Source: Brenneria rubrifaciens
Lineage (GTDB): Bacteria > Pseudomonadota > Gammaproteobacteria > Enterobacterales > Enterobacteriaceae
Assembly (NCBI RefSeq): GCF_005484945.1
Contig: NZ_CP034035.1
Location: 2,604,001-2,668,000, forward strand
Reading direction: 5' to 3'
Length of the DNA stretch: 64,000 nt
Both the position numbers and the translations under genes were made by a program. Below the pieces are notes generated by a model. The model saw only the letters and a program-made list of their open reading frames with translations. It ran no database searches and was not told the origin of the DNA. Below, one piece after another: positions 41,239 to 49,682 of this stretch. The stretch's first letter is position 1, and every line of letters starts with the position of its first letter.

Positions 41239-42822
41239 TTATTCCGGTTTCACTTCAATATAATTCAACTCCAAGGTACTGCTGGTATAACTGCGGATTT
41301 TATTGGTCAACTCAATATTACCATCCAGCTTCTGACCATAAGACGGAATGATTTCCTTCAGCTTGGCCTGCCATTCTGGGGTGACAACCTTATCTTTAAA
41401 CACTTTTTCCATCAGGCTCAACATAATCGGCCCGGAGGTCGACGCGCCCGGTGAAGCGCCCAGCAGCGCGGCAATCGAACCATCTTTTGAGCTGACAATC
41501 TCAGTACCCAATTTCAGCACGCCGCCTTTATCTTCGTCTTTCTTGATAACCTGTACGCGCTGACCGGCAACGGCCAGTCTCCAATCTTCTTTTTTCGCGT
41601 TAGGGAAATATTCCTGCAACGCGGCAAAGCGATCGTCATCATTCATCATCACCTGGCTAATCAGGTACTTAATCAGATCGATATTATCCAGACCAACGTG
41701 AGTCATCGGCATGATATTAGACAGCGTCACCGAACTAATCAGATCCCAAAGTGAGCCATTCTTCAGGAACTTACTGGAAAATGTGGCAAATGGCCCAAAC
41801 AACAGTACCGGCTTACCATCAAAAATGCGGGTATCCAGATGTGGAACGGACATCGGCGGTGCACCGACAGAGGCTTTACCATAGACTTTGGCCATATGGC
41901 GTTTCACGATTTCAGGTTTTTCCGTCACCAGGAATTCACCGCCAACTGGGAAACCGCCGTACAGATCGGCTTCAGGAATGCCGGATTTCTGTAACAGTTG
42001 CAATGCCGCGCCGCCCGCGCCGATGAAGACAAACTTGGCTTTGATAACGCTTTCTTTCTCGCCGTCCTTCAGATTAGCGTAAGTCACGCTCCAGGTATTG
42101 TCCGCATTACGTTTAATATCGCGAACTTCAGCATTAAGGTGCAGTGAGAAATTCTGCTTTTTCTTTAGAGAATCCACCATTTGGCGGGTGATCTCGCCAT
42201 AGTTGACATCAGTCCCGATCGGCATGCGGGTCGCCGCGATTTTCTGCGCCGGATCGCGCCCTTCAATCACCAACGGCGCCCATTCTTTGATGATGTTGGG
42301 ATCTTCAGAAAATTCCATACCGCGGAACAGCGTGCTGTGCTGCATAGCCTGATAACGGCGATTCAGGAAACGGGTGTTTTCATCTCCCCAGACGAAGCTG
42401 ATATGCGGTACGCTGTTAATAAATGAATTCGGATCGTGAAGAACACCGTTCTTCACCTGATAGGACCAAAACTGGCGAGAAACCTCGAATGCTTCACTAA
42501 TCTCCACCGCTTTACTGATGTCAATAGGACCATTTTCGTTATCAGGCGTGTAGTTCAGTTCCATAAAAGCAGAATGGCCTGTACCGGCATTATTCCAGCC
42601 GTTTGAGCTCTCTTCCGCCACATTATCCATACGCTCGACCATGTCGATCGACCAGTCCGGCTGTAGTTCTTGCAAATAAACACCCAGTGTAGAACTCATA
42701 ATCCCGCCGCCGATCAACACTACATCGGTGGTTTTTTCTGCGGTTTTGTTCTCTTCAGCCAGAGCAGATTGGGAAATGCCCAATGCACTCAGACAAAAGA
42801 GCATAGCAAGTAGTTTCTTCAT
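41239..42822 (-). CDS. mqo: Malate:quinone oxidoreductase
   Basis: Mqo, 527 residues from the ATG at 42822 ([21 protein letters not shown]); the frame extends 14 codons upstream without support. FAD-dependent, membrane-associated oxidation of malate to oxaloacetate with transfer to quinone. FAD site [19 protein letters not shown], conserved [31 protein letters not shown] and [17 protein letters not shown]. As in E. coli Mqo it begins with a signal-peptide-like hydrophobic segment. Two perfect palindromes upstream may be operators. In E. coli mqo is not at this locus. Confidence 0.95.
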   Translation of the reverse strand: MKKLLAMLFCLSALGISQSALAEENKTAEKTTDVVLIGGGIMSSTLGVYLQELQPDWSIDMVERMDNVAEESSNGWNNAGTGHSAFMELNYTPDNENGPIDISKAVEISEAFEVSRQFWSYQVKNGVLHDPNSFINSVPHISFVWGDENTRFLNRRYQAMQHSTLFRGMEFSEDPNIIKEWAPLVIEGRDPAQKIAATRMPIGTDVNYGEITRQMVDSLKKKQNFSLHLNAEVRDIKRNADNTWSVTYANLKDGEKESVIKAKFVFIGAGGAALQLLQKSGIPEADLYGGFPVGGEFLVTEKPEIVKRHMAKVYGKASVGAPPMSVPHLDTRIFDGKPVLLFGPFATFSSKFLKNGSLWDLISSVTLSNIMPMTHVGLDNIDLIKYLISQVMMNDDDRFAALQEYFPNAKKEDWRLAVAGQRVQVIKKDEDKGGVLKLGTEIVSSKDGSIAALLGASPGASTSGPIMLSLMEKVFKDKVVTPEWQAKLKEIIPSYGQKLDGNIELTNKIRSYTSSTLELNYIEVKPE

Positions 42823-43157
42823 GCTTATCTCTCTATTTATGGTTTTTATCATTGCAGGTAACAAATTGACTTATCCCTTCGCTGACAATGATATTGATCC
42901 TTCTTGTACAACAAGAAATTATTGTTATGATCTTTTTTTGTTAAACAGTGTTTAACAAAAAAATCAGCTTGCTGACTTATAAGATGTGCACCAAAACATC
43001 CTGGCTATACGCTAAGCCGCAACATTATTATTATCTGAAGGATTAAAATAAATTTATGTAAGTAAATAAATAAATGAACAACAATGCAATAACTTTTTTG
43101 AAACAAAAAAAACAGAAACAACGTAAAAGGTAATATTAGCAACATTTTATAAAACCT
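42823..43157. promoter_or_regulatory. mqo upstream region with two perfect palindromes
   Basis: No gene in these 335 AT-rich bases. TTCTTGT-ACA-ACAAGAA is at 42901-42917. A second, longer palindrome has arms TTTTTTTGTTAAAC and GTTTAACAAAAAAA around AGT at 42933-42963. Both lie 80-140 bases before the mqo start, where operators would be expected. Confidence 0.65.
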
Positions 43158-43179
43158 AAAGGCACCCGAAGGTACCTTT
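43158..43179 (-). terminator. Probable mlaA terminator
   Basis: On the minus strand AAAGGTACC-TTCG-GGTGCCTTT (one G-U pair) is followed by AGGTTTTA. It lies about 40 bases after the mlaA stop. Confidence 0.6.
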
Positions 43180-43217
43180 ATTGTTAAGAAGGGAAAGTCA
43201 ATTAAGAGGTTTAAACG

Positions 43218-43976
43218 TTACTCGGCGTCAATTTCGTCGAGTGAGTCCTCAATCGCCGCTGCATTCGGATTGACCTGCGGAGTAATCTGACCGTCGCTGG
43301 CCAGGAAATCATGCCGCTGGAAATACGCCTCACGCATCATCAGGTACGGATCGGAAGAGTTGCGCAGGATGCCATCGGAATCCAGCAACTGAGCGCGAGT
43401 TTCCAGCCCTTCTATCGCCCATTTTCCTGCGGACATCCAGAACGTCAGGTAGCTCATTACCGGATACAGCGTATCCACTACGCCACCGCCATCTTCACGC
43501 AACGTCGCGCTGCCATAGGCCGGCAGCACCACATAAGGCCCGTAGCCCATGCCGTAGTTGCCCAATGTGCTGCCGAATCGACGAGACTCTTCTTTTGCCA
43601 GCTTGGGGTTGGCCATGGACGCCACATCAATCAGGCCGCCCATACCCAGTAAGGTATTCAGGAAGAAGCGATTAAAGTGAATCATCGCTTTATAGGGCTT
43701 ACCCTCAACAAAATAGTTCACCATAGAAGCGGGTTCTTCCAGGTTACTAAAGAAGTTGCTCAGGCCATTACGTGCCGGTCTTGGCACATAGTCGCGCCAG
43801 ACGACCGCCGCAGGCCGCACCAGATAAGGGTCCAGCATGTCGTAGTTAAAGCTGAACATGGTACGGTTAAAGCCTTCAAGCGGATCAGCCCGCCCTTCTT
43901 GAGAGCGATCCCCGGAACTGGCGCAGCCGATAAGTATTACGCTGGCAAACACCACTCCAGTCAGGCGGTAATTCAT
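43218..43976 (-). CDS. mlaA: Outer-membrane lipoprotein MlaA (VacJ)
   Basis: 252 residues. Lipobox at the N-terminus (VVFASVILIGCASS, acylated Cys18). MlaA sits in the outer membrane with porins and starts retrograde removal of misplaced phospholipids through the Mla pathway. Conserved DPLEGFNRTMFSFNYDMLD, GLIDVASMANPKLAKEE, FGSTLGNYGMGYGPYVVLP and the C-terminal acidic tail DSLDEIDAE. Monocistronic between mqo and yfdC; in E. coli fadL and mlaA are adjacent, so mqo is an insertion relative to that order. Confidence 0.95.
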   Translation of the reverse strand: MNYRLTGVVFASVILIGCASSGDRSQEGRADPLEGFNRTMFSFNYDMLDPYLVRPAAVVWRDYVPRPARNGLSNFFSNLEEPASMVNYFVEGKPYKAMIHFNRFFLNTLLGMGGLIDVASMANPKLAKEESRRFGSTLGNYGMGYGPYVVLPAYGSATLREDGGGVVDTLYPVMSYLTFWMSAGKWAIEGLETRAQLLDSDGILRNSSDPYLMMREAYFQRHDFLASDGQITPQVNPNAAAIEDSLDEIDAE

Positions 43977-44333
43977 ATCTGTTCTCCCTGATTATATTGC
44001 GTTATGCCCCACGGCTGAGAATAGCCATTCCCCAATCCCTGCCGGCCCAGGAGAATGTCAATACAGAGCGGTATATAGCCGATAGTTTACCATTTTATGG
44101 TTTCGCTTCTACTTTGGCTTATGCATTCCTACTTTTTCAGATGCTTACCAGATTATTCTCAGAGCTGAAAGGAATGATGAAACCGACCCGATAGGCTGAT
44201 TGAATGAGCTGTCTCAGCACACCTTACGGATATCACTCGATCATAGCATAAACGGGTGACGTGACAGACGCTAACGCCTGTTTTGAAAGCAACTACGCTT
44301 ATAATAAGAAAAGAGAAGTTAGCGAGAACGTCT
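43977..44333. other. mlaA-yfdC divergent intergenic region
   Basis: 357 bases. It must hold the mlaA and yfdC promoters. I see no gene, strong repeat or recognisable operator here. Confidence 0.4.
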
Positions 44334-45293
44334 ATGAATCAGCCCAATGAGAAAAACACGGTTAATGAAGAAAAAAATCATCCCCATAGTGACAGCAGGG
44401 AAGTCAAGAACGAAGAAAACACGCAGGGCAAAGCGATTGAGGTAAATGAGAAGATTTTGCCCTCTCCCGCCGCCGCCATTCATGAGGCACTGCGTCATGA
44501 AGGGCAAAAAGAGCTGCAACGGGATGCGATGGCCTTATTCTGGTCAGCCCTCGCTGCCGGCCTGTCGATGGGGGCATCCTTTATGGCCATCGGCATGCTG
44601 CATATCAATCTGGTTGGCGTCCCCGGTGGATTTTTGCTGGAAAGTTTCGGCTATACCATCGGTTTTGTCATCGTGATTATGGCGCGTCAGCAGTTGTTTA
44701 CCGAAAACACCGTGACGGCAGTCCTGCCGGTGATGCATAAGCTTGTCGGTCACAATTTCTATCTCTTGTTCAGGCTGTGGAGCATTGTCTTAATTGGCAA
44801 TTTGGCTGGCACCGCATTAGCCGCGCTGTCCTTCACCTGCATGCCGATTTTTGATGGCGAAACTCGGAAAGCGCTAATCGATATCGCCATGAAAGTCATG
44901 AAAAACTCACCAAAGGAGATGTTCGCCAACGCCATCGTTTCAGGTTGGGTAATCGCCACCCTGGTCTGGATGCTTCCGCGTGCGGGGGCGGCCAAGATTG
45001 CAGTCATCATCATCATGACCTGGATGATTGCTTTCAGTAACCTCACCCACATTGTCGCTGGCGCTTCTGAGATCTTCTATCTGGTATTTGTCAGAGAAAT
45101 CGCCTGGCAGGACTTTGTCTGGCCATTTGCCCTCCCTACGCTGGCGGGCAACATCATCGGCGGCACGTTTATTTTTGCACTGATGAGCCATGCACAGATC
45201 CGTAGCGATATGAGTGAACAAGCCAAGATGGAAGCGGAAAAACGGGAAAAGCAAATGCGACAGTCTGAAGGAGAAAAAGAGGCGGATTGCTGA
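44334..45293 (+). CDS. yfdC: Formate/nitrite-transporter family protein YfdC
   Basis: 319 residues from the ATG at 44334; an upstream in-frame start at 44283 lacks a ribosome-binding site. Charged cytoplasmic N-terminus (about 75 residues) then six hydrophobic segments of the FocA/NirC fold (ALFWSALAAGLSMGASFMAIG; YTIGFVIVIMARQQLFTENT; SNLTHIVAGASEIFYLVF; LPTLAGNIIGGTFIFALM) and a Glu/Lys-rich tail. Substrate unknown. It stands immediately before argW as in E. coli. Confidence 0.93.
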   Translation: MNQPNEKNTVNEEKNHPHSDSREVKNEENTQGKAIEVNEKILPSPAAAIHEALRHEGQKELQRDAMALFWSALAAGLSMGASFMAIGMLHINLVGVPGGFLLESFGYTIGFVIVIMARQQLFTENTVTAVLPVMHKLVGHNFYLLFRLWSIVLIGNLAGTALAALSFTCMPIFDGETRKALIDIAMKVMKNSPKEMFANAIVSGWVIATLVWMLPRAGAAKIAVIIIMTWMIAFSNLTHIVAGASEIFYLVFVREIAWQDFVWPFALPTLAGNIIGGTFIFALMSHAQIRSDMSEQAKMEAEKREKQMRQSEGEKEADC

Positions 45294-45343
45294 CAGTTTA
45301 AGCAAACGCGCGGGTAAGCGCTTATTCTCACGACAAAAATGAG

Positions 45344-45349
45344 TATAAT
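45344..45349 (+). promoter_or_regulatory. argW promoter -10 element
   Basis: A perfect TATAAT lies 14 bases before the tRNA, with a weak TTATTC -35-like element near 45322 and a GC-rich stretch between the -10 and the tRNA start. Confidence 0.65.
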
Positions 45350-45362
45350 ACCCCCGCTATAA

Positions 45363-45437
45363 GTCCCCATAGTTAAATGGATATAACGAGCCCCTCCTAA
45401 GGGCTAGTTGTAGGTTCGATTCCTGCTGGGGACGCCA
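45363..45437 (+). tRNA. argW: tRNA-Arg, anticodon CCU
   Basis: 75 nucleotides including an encoded CCA end. Acceptor stem GTCCCCA/TGGGGAC, D-loop AGTTAAATGGATA, anticodon arm GAGCCCCTCCTAAGGGCT-type with anticodon CCT, and T-arm GTTCGATTC. It is almost identical to E. coli argW, a well-known integration site for prophages and P4-type islands. A truncated integrase begins 180 bases downstream. Confidence 0.97.
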
Positions 45438-45616
45438 AATGTTAGCCTACCGAAGTATCTCATAGTCTAGTTAACTCATTATTTTCAAACAATTATCTCC
45501 TTTTTATAGCCTACTCAGATTTATCACGGCCCCTGGAAATCCACGCTGTTTTGTTGGTACATATGTTGGTATGTTTAGTTCGATAATGCATATACCATCA
45601 GCGGAGGGTTTTTAAT
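45438..45616. other. Attachment-arm region between argW and int
   Basis: AT-rich and contains tandem TTGGTA motifs (GTTGGTAC-ATAT-GTTGGTAT at 45553-45572), the kind of arm sequence found beside P4-type integrases. A similar arrangement recurs at 57099-57126, a candidate for the other island end. Confidence 0.55.
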
Positions 45617-45898
45617 ATGGCGCTCACTGAGTTAAAAGTGAGAAATACGAAGCCTGCTGAAAAGCCTGCCAAAATGACAGACGGTAATGGTATGCATCTA
45701 TTGATCACCGCAAGCGGTTCAAAATACTGGCGTGTTCAGTATCGCTTCGGTGGCAAACAGAAAACCCTCTCACTGAGCGTTTATCCAGAGGTTTCACTAT
45801 CAGAAGCCAGACAACAAATTGCCAATAACATCGATCCCTGTGAAAAGAGAAAGGCTGAGGAGAAAAGTTTACCGGGATGCTTACAGAAGAACGAGTAA
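45617..45898 (+). pseudogene. Truncated P4-type tyrosine integrase
   Basis: 93 codons, against about 400 in intact relatives. The N-terminal DUF4102/arm-binding domain is well preserved (LKVRNTKPAEKPAKMTDGNG, GSKYWRVQYRFGGKQKTL, SVYPEVSLSEARQQIANN), then the reading frame switches after CEKRKAEEK to unrelated residues and stops. The catalytic domain is entirely missing. GGAGGG precedes the ATG. A 30-codon frame (45877-45969, MLTEERVKYEKAVLLG) follows directly and may be the tail of another deleted island gene. The island can no longer excise with its own integrase. Confidence 0.92.
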
Positions 45899-45976
45899 AG
45901 TATGAGAAGGCAGTTCTGTTAGGCCAGGTAGATGCTAAAAGCAGAAAGCGTAGGGGGAGACGGCTTTAAATTCAAA

Positions 45977-46483
45977 TCAATCAGTGAATTTTTTTCTCGG
46001 GCGTGTTAACCACTCACTCCACGGTATGTCGCGACCTGGATATGCAGGTTTTTTTATGCCCCAAAATTCAACAACCCAGCTACGAATAAAATTTTCTATT
46101 TTAACAGTAAGATAAGTGCCAGCAAATTTTACATTAAACCAATAATAAATAGCGACATCGCTACCTTCATATAAAGATGGGAAAATATAAACGCACCCAA
46201 TACAGATGCTTTCTTCATCATCCAATATGATATAAGAAAATCCTATGCGATCTTGAAAGTCTTGATAGTCCTCTAATATATAACGAAGATTGTCTTCTCT
46301 ACTATTTATGCCTTCAGGCCAATTGTCAGAGAAAATGTCTCCTAATATTTCTTTACTTGCGATTACAGCATCGTAATCTAAATTCGAATAGACGGGGCTA
46401 AGGGGACGAAGGATGAAAAATTCACCATTTACATACATGGGGACGTTAAAGTCGTCTGGAACTATTTTATTAAATTTAGTCAT
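45977..46483 (-). CDS. GNAT-like acetyltransferase, last gene of island operon
   Basis: 168 residues. The sequence has a GNAT-like layout: N-terminal FILRPLSPVYSNLDYDAVIASKE, a beta-strand pair FSYIILDDEESICIGCVYIFP (beta-4/5 with the GCVYIFP core) and AIYYWFNVKFAGTYLTVKIENFI resembling the acetyl-CoA-binding helix region, though the usual Q/RxxGxG/A loop is not clear. It may acylate an amine of the product or confer self-protection; this is inference. It has AAGAGGTAAGG just before the ATG and begins 4 bases after the preceding stop. Distant GNAT homology should be treated as moderate. Confidence 0.6.
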   Translation of the reverse strand: MTKFNKIVPDDFNVPMYVNGEFFILRPLSPVYSNLDYDAVIASKEILGDIFSDNWPEGINSREDNLRYILEDYQDFQDRIGFSYIILDDEESICIGCVYIFPSLYEGSDVAIYYWFNVKFAGTYLTVKIENFIRSWVVEFWGIKKPAYPGRDIPWSEWLTRPRKKFTD

Positions 46484-46486
46484 GCC

Positions 46487-46726
46487 TTACCTCTTGCGCC
46501 TGAATTTAATGTTACTGAAGGTGTTTTCTAATGATGGCGCCAACGCTGAATATGTCGGACGAGCATAAACTTTGAAAATTGAAAAAAAACACCGTTTACA
46601 AATGTCCAAGTTGTAATGTACATCACCTTCAATATATTCAGCACTGATAATGTCTATTTCAGTTTCGATAGAATCAATATCGCTGATACATCCACACATA
46701 TCACATACTTTTTTTAACTTAATCAT
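46487..46726 (-). CDS. Small CxxC protein of island operon
   Basis: 79 residues from the ATG at 46726, which overlaps the stop of the preceding gene (ATGATTAA); a TTG 18 bases upstream is an unlikely start. Two CxxC motifs (CDMCGC near residue 9 and CKRC near residue 43) could bind one zinc, like a zinc ribbon, or support redox chemistry. No family is recognised. Tight coupling to the ATP-grasp gene suggests a partner of that ligase, but no function can be assigned. Confidence 0.7.
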   Translation of the reverse strand: MIKLKKVCDMCGCISDIDSIETEIDIISAEYIEGDVHYNLDICKRCFFSIFKVYARPTYSALAPSLENTFSNIKFRRKR

Positions 46727-48026
46727 ACAAATACTCTGCTGCAAAGTGTAAGTTAATGCCAGATAATCCGAATGCAGCTCCCTGATGAGCGTTTATAACT
46801 CCTGGTTGCTGAACCCCTATGGCAGCGCGAGTAAGATTTCCTATCAAGTTACCATTAAATGTTATTAATCCATGAACGACCGATGACAGACCTTCTTTTA
46901 CTTTACCATTGCGATCAACAGATTGCATATACGATAACTCACCAATTATCCTTTCTTGGATGACCCATAAATTATCGTCAGATAAAGCATCGTCTAAAGC
47001 TTTTAGCCATTCTTCCTGTTGACACATCCAACTACAAACAATGCCATTTCCACCATATCCTTCTGCTGGTTTAAGTACAAAATCACCATCATGAAATAAG
47101 ACAACATTCGAAGGGTTTAATACTTCACTAGACGGAAAGAGAGCCACTATTTCTTTTGCCTCATTAGCTGCAAGCGAATCTTTCGCATAATCAATAAGAT
47201 AAGGAATAAAGGCTTTGTTTGAAAAAATAAGCTCTCTGAAACCGAGTAAAGATACAATCTCTCCCGATCTAATTTTTTTTAAAAAATGACAGTGGTTTTC
47301 TTGAGTTTCATTCAATTCATACAAATTAAACATGGGGATGAAATGTGTAACGGCATGGCCTTTAAAATAGGTACAATCTTCCTTAAAATTAAAATCATTA
47401 ATTGTGCCGGAAATGTATAATCCAGCTTTTGTTTTGTTCATATTAGAAACGAAATTATGTAAATAGAAATCATATTTATGGTATCCTTCTGTTGTCTCTA
47501 TCACCGGGATTATAGAATTTTTACCAACAGTATCAATGATACCTTTAGCGAGAAAATAAAAAGAATTATCAAGATCGGGAACATCTAAGTTAGAACCACT
47601 TACGCGATAAAAGTTGTTACGAACGTTGTTCATAGAAAAGCCATTTAGCCCCCCAAGGCAGAAACCAGTATTGATTTCAATTACTTTCCACATATTATTT
47701 TCGTAAATGATGTCCCATCTTAAAGGAACTGGCGCCATAACGTTGTCTAGCATAATGTAGTCACCCATCCATTTCGGGATGCCTAACTTTTGTAATAAAA
47801 ACTCAAGATTATCGTAATGATTACTCCAAATTTCATTCATAAGATCCTCAATACGAGAGAGTAATCTCTCCAAGCGTTTTATTTGGTTATGTTCATAGAT
47901 CACCGATGTCAATAACCATTCCCAATCGGGGGAAATAATCCCATGCTCTATGGCTTGGGAACGGATTTCTCTCGCATAACATGTGTGCGTTAATTTATTA
48001 TTCGTATAAGCGATTTTATTTGTCAT
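46719..48026 (-). CDS. ATP-grasp-like ligase, probably circularly permuted type
   Basis: 435 residues. The N-terminal half contains APVPLRWDIIYENN and WKVIEINTGFCLGG, which resemble the metal/substrate strand of circularly permuted ATP-grasp proteins (glutathionylspermidine synthetase-like), and the later part contains DFVLKPAEGYGGNGIV, a glycine-rich ATP-grasp loop, followed by LWVIQERIIG. This order (metal strand before glycine loop) is the mark of permutation. Such enzymes form amide bonds from acyl phosphates; a polyamine acceptor is plausible here. Starts 11 bases inside the desaturase gene with GAGGTGG upstream. Assignment rests on motif reading only. Confidence 0.6.
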   Translation of the reverse strand: MTNKIAYTNNKLTHTCYAREIRSQAIEHGIISPDWEWLLTSVIYEHNQIKRLERLLSRIEDLMNEIWSNHYDNLEFLLQKLGIPKWMGDYIMLDNVMAPVPLRWDIIYENNMWKVIEINTGFCLGGLNGFSMNNVRNNFYRVSGSNLDVPDLDNSFYFLAKGIIDTVGKNSIIPVIETTEGYHKYDFYLHNFVSNMNKTKAGLYISGTINDFNFKEDCTYFKGHAVTHFIPMFNLYELNETQENHCHFLKKIRSGEIVSLLGFRELIFSNKAFIPYLIDYAKDSLAANEAKEIVALFPSSEVLNPSNVVLFHDGDFVLKPAEGYGGNGIVCSWMCQQEEWLKALDDALSDDNLWVIQERIIGELSYMQSVDRNGKVKEGLSSVVHGLITFNGNLIGNLTRAAIGVQQPGVINAHQGAAFGLSGINLHFAAEYLYD

Positions 48027-48909
48027 TGAGCCACCTCTGAATATGGTTAATAGCTAAGTGCTCACTGGTGAGATACTCGCTATTTTCAAGTAAAATTTTA
48101 TGTGCTACATGGTGCTTTTCGACACTTAACCAGGGTAGTAAATGATGTACTAAGTGATAGCCATCAAATCTAGGCATTAAAAGTGCGCTTAAAAAACGAT
48201 TTTTTATAATGAAGTTTCTAGATTTATGTATTGAGCTATCATTATTCAGTAATCCGCCATGATCAAGAACATCAGTAAGATGTTTTTGAATTTGATAGAA
48301 ATAGCAATACGGTACAATGAATAAAAATAGAAACCATAAAGGGAAGCTGAATAGTAAAAATGAAAGAGTCAATACATAGCTCAATCGCACAGCATTAGAC
48401 CAAAAAGGGGCGTCACCATCATAAATAATGAAAAAAAAGGTGTCTTTAATTTGACGTAGAAATAGTGCTTGATGAACATGTCGTAAGACACGGCGGCGAG
48501 TCATTTTTTTATGAAGCCCATATTTACGGATTCCATTAAAATCCATATCTTTATCCATATCACCTAAATGTTTATGATGAGTTAGATGTTCTTTTCTTAT
48601 CAATTTGAATTTTGAAAACTCGGCAATAGCGAAAATTTCCCCAAAAAACTCATTAAGTTTTTTATTTTTACAAAAACTGAAATGAATACATTCATGGGAC
48701 ATATTGTTTATGGCTCTAAACCGTGTGCCGATATAAATTGAAATAAATGGAAAGAGCATATAATAAAAGCTACTAAAAGTGACCGCGCAGCATACTGCGT
48801 AAGCAATAATCCATGGAATGACCATGTTACTAAAAGCAACTAAAAAAGCTTCAAACGTGCCTTTTTTAGTGTTTATTTTCTTTATTTTTTCGACGAGATA
48901 CGCGTCCAT
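48016..48909 (-). CDS. Membrane fatty-acid-desaturase-family enzyme
   Basis: 297 residues, integral membrane di-iron protein. Three histidine clusters are visible: HECIHFSF (about residue 71), HLTHHKHLG (about 108) and YHLVHHLLPW (about 245), separated by hydrophobic helices. The family desaturates or hydroxylates lipid or other alkyl chains using O2. GGAGG lies six bases before the ATG and the preceding permease gene ends one base earlier. A desaturase-like gene also occurs in the phaseolotoxin cluster next to an amidinotransferase. Substrate unknown: the fatty acyl chain, or the polyamine/acyl part of the product. Confidence 0.88.
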   Translation of the reverse strand: MDAYLVEKIKKINTKKGTFEAFLVAFSNMVIPWIIAYAVCCAVTFSSFYYMLFPFISIYIGTRFRAINNMSHECIHFSFCKNKKLNEFFGEIFAIAEFSKFKLIRKEHLTHHKHLGDMDKDMDFNGIRKYGLHKKMTRRRVLRHVHQALFLRQIKDTFFFIIYDGDAPFWSNAVRLSYVLTLSFLLFSFPLWFLFLFIVPYCYFYQIQKHLTDVLDHGGLLNNDSSIHKSRNFIIKNRFLSALLMPRFDGYHLVHHLLPWLSVEKHHVAHKILLENSEYLTSEHLAINHIQRWLNDK

Positions 48910-48910
48910 T

Positions 48911-49681
48911 TCAACCTCCTAATCCATTAAATTTCTTTACAGTAGTTTTGTAAGTAAACAGCATAACAGTGAACATTATAACTGTGCTTAAGAGCAGGTA
49001 TTTTATATTCCATTCATTTTTGTTTAGTAATAAGGACACCGGTAACGATGCTGAAAATGCCACTGGAATTATGAAAAGCATCCATTTCACTATTGATGTT
49101 GGATAAATTGCTATGGGAATAAATGAAAGCTCAAAAATCATCTCATGAAAGTAGTCAACAGGCATTTTTCTACTGGTTATAAAAGTAAAGAAATTAAATA
49201 TCATAAAGAAGAAAAGGTTAATTAAAAAAACGCATAATAGAGATATAAAGAAATATCCCCAGCTCAGCGTAGGATTTAAAAGATTCGGTAATGTAACGAA
49301 GCTATATGCAAATAGTAAAGTAATTAAAAAATTGAGGATGTTAAGTGGTTTGCACCAACCGACAAGAACCATTACCCACACGGATACCGGTTTTGTGAGA
49401 TAAACTTCTATTCTTCCTTCCGCAACATTTTCAAAGAAAGTTTCAATGGAGTTAGTAAAAATACTTAAGAGAAGGCCTAAGAGAATGAAAACAGTAAATA
49501 TTAAATTAACTTCTTCTTTATTGTAAACACCCAAACCACCAGAAAATGATGATATTTGATCGATAAAAACAAACTGAATAAAATAATAACTTAGTGAAAG
49601 GATGAATTCACCCAACAAATTTGTGGTATATGCACACTGCCTTTTAACATTCATTCTGAAGTAATAAATTAAAATATTCAT
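48911..49681 (-). CDS. ABC-2-type exporter permease 2
   Basis: 256 residues from the ATG at 49681, preceded by GGTGGG; a longer frame overlaps the first permease. Six hydrophobic segments (e.g. FILSLSYYFIQFVFIDQ, NLIFTVFILLGLLLSIF, FFISLLCVFLINLFFFMIFNF, LLSTVIMFTVMLFTY). The cytoplasmic FFENVAEGRIEVYLTKPVSVW matches the E-G-R/K-x-E-x-x-LTKP motif also seen in permease 1 (IRKGELEVWLTKPFHY), showing the two are paralogues that probably form a heterodimer. Exports the pathway product by inference. Confidence 0.85.
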   Translation of the reverse strand: MNILIYYFRMNVKRQCAYTTNLLGEFILSLSYYFIQFVFIDQISSFSGGLGVYNKEEVNLIFTVFILLGLLLSIFTNSIETFFENVAEGRIEVYLTKPVSVWVMVLVGWCKPLNILNFLITLLFAYSFVTLPNLLNPTLSWGYFFISLLCVFLINLFFFMIFNFFTFITSRKMPVDYFHEMIFELSFIPIAIYPTSIVKWMLFIIPVAFSASLPVSLLLNKNEWNIKYLLLSTVIMFTVMLFTYKTTVKKFNGLGG

Positions 49682-49682
49682 A

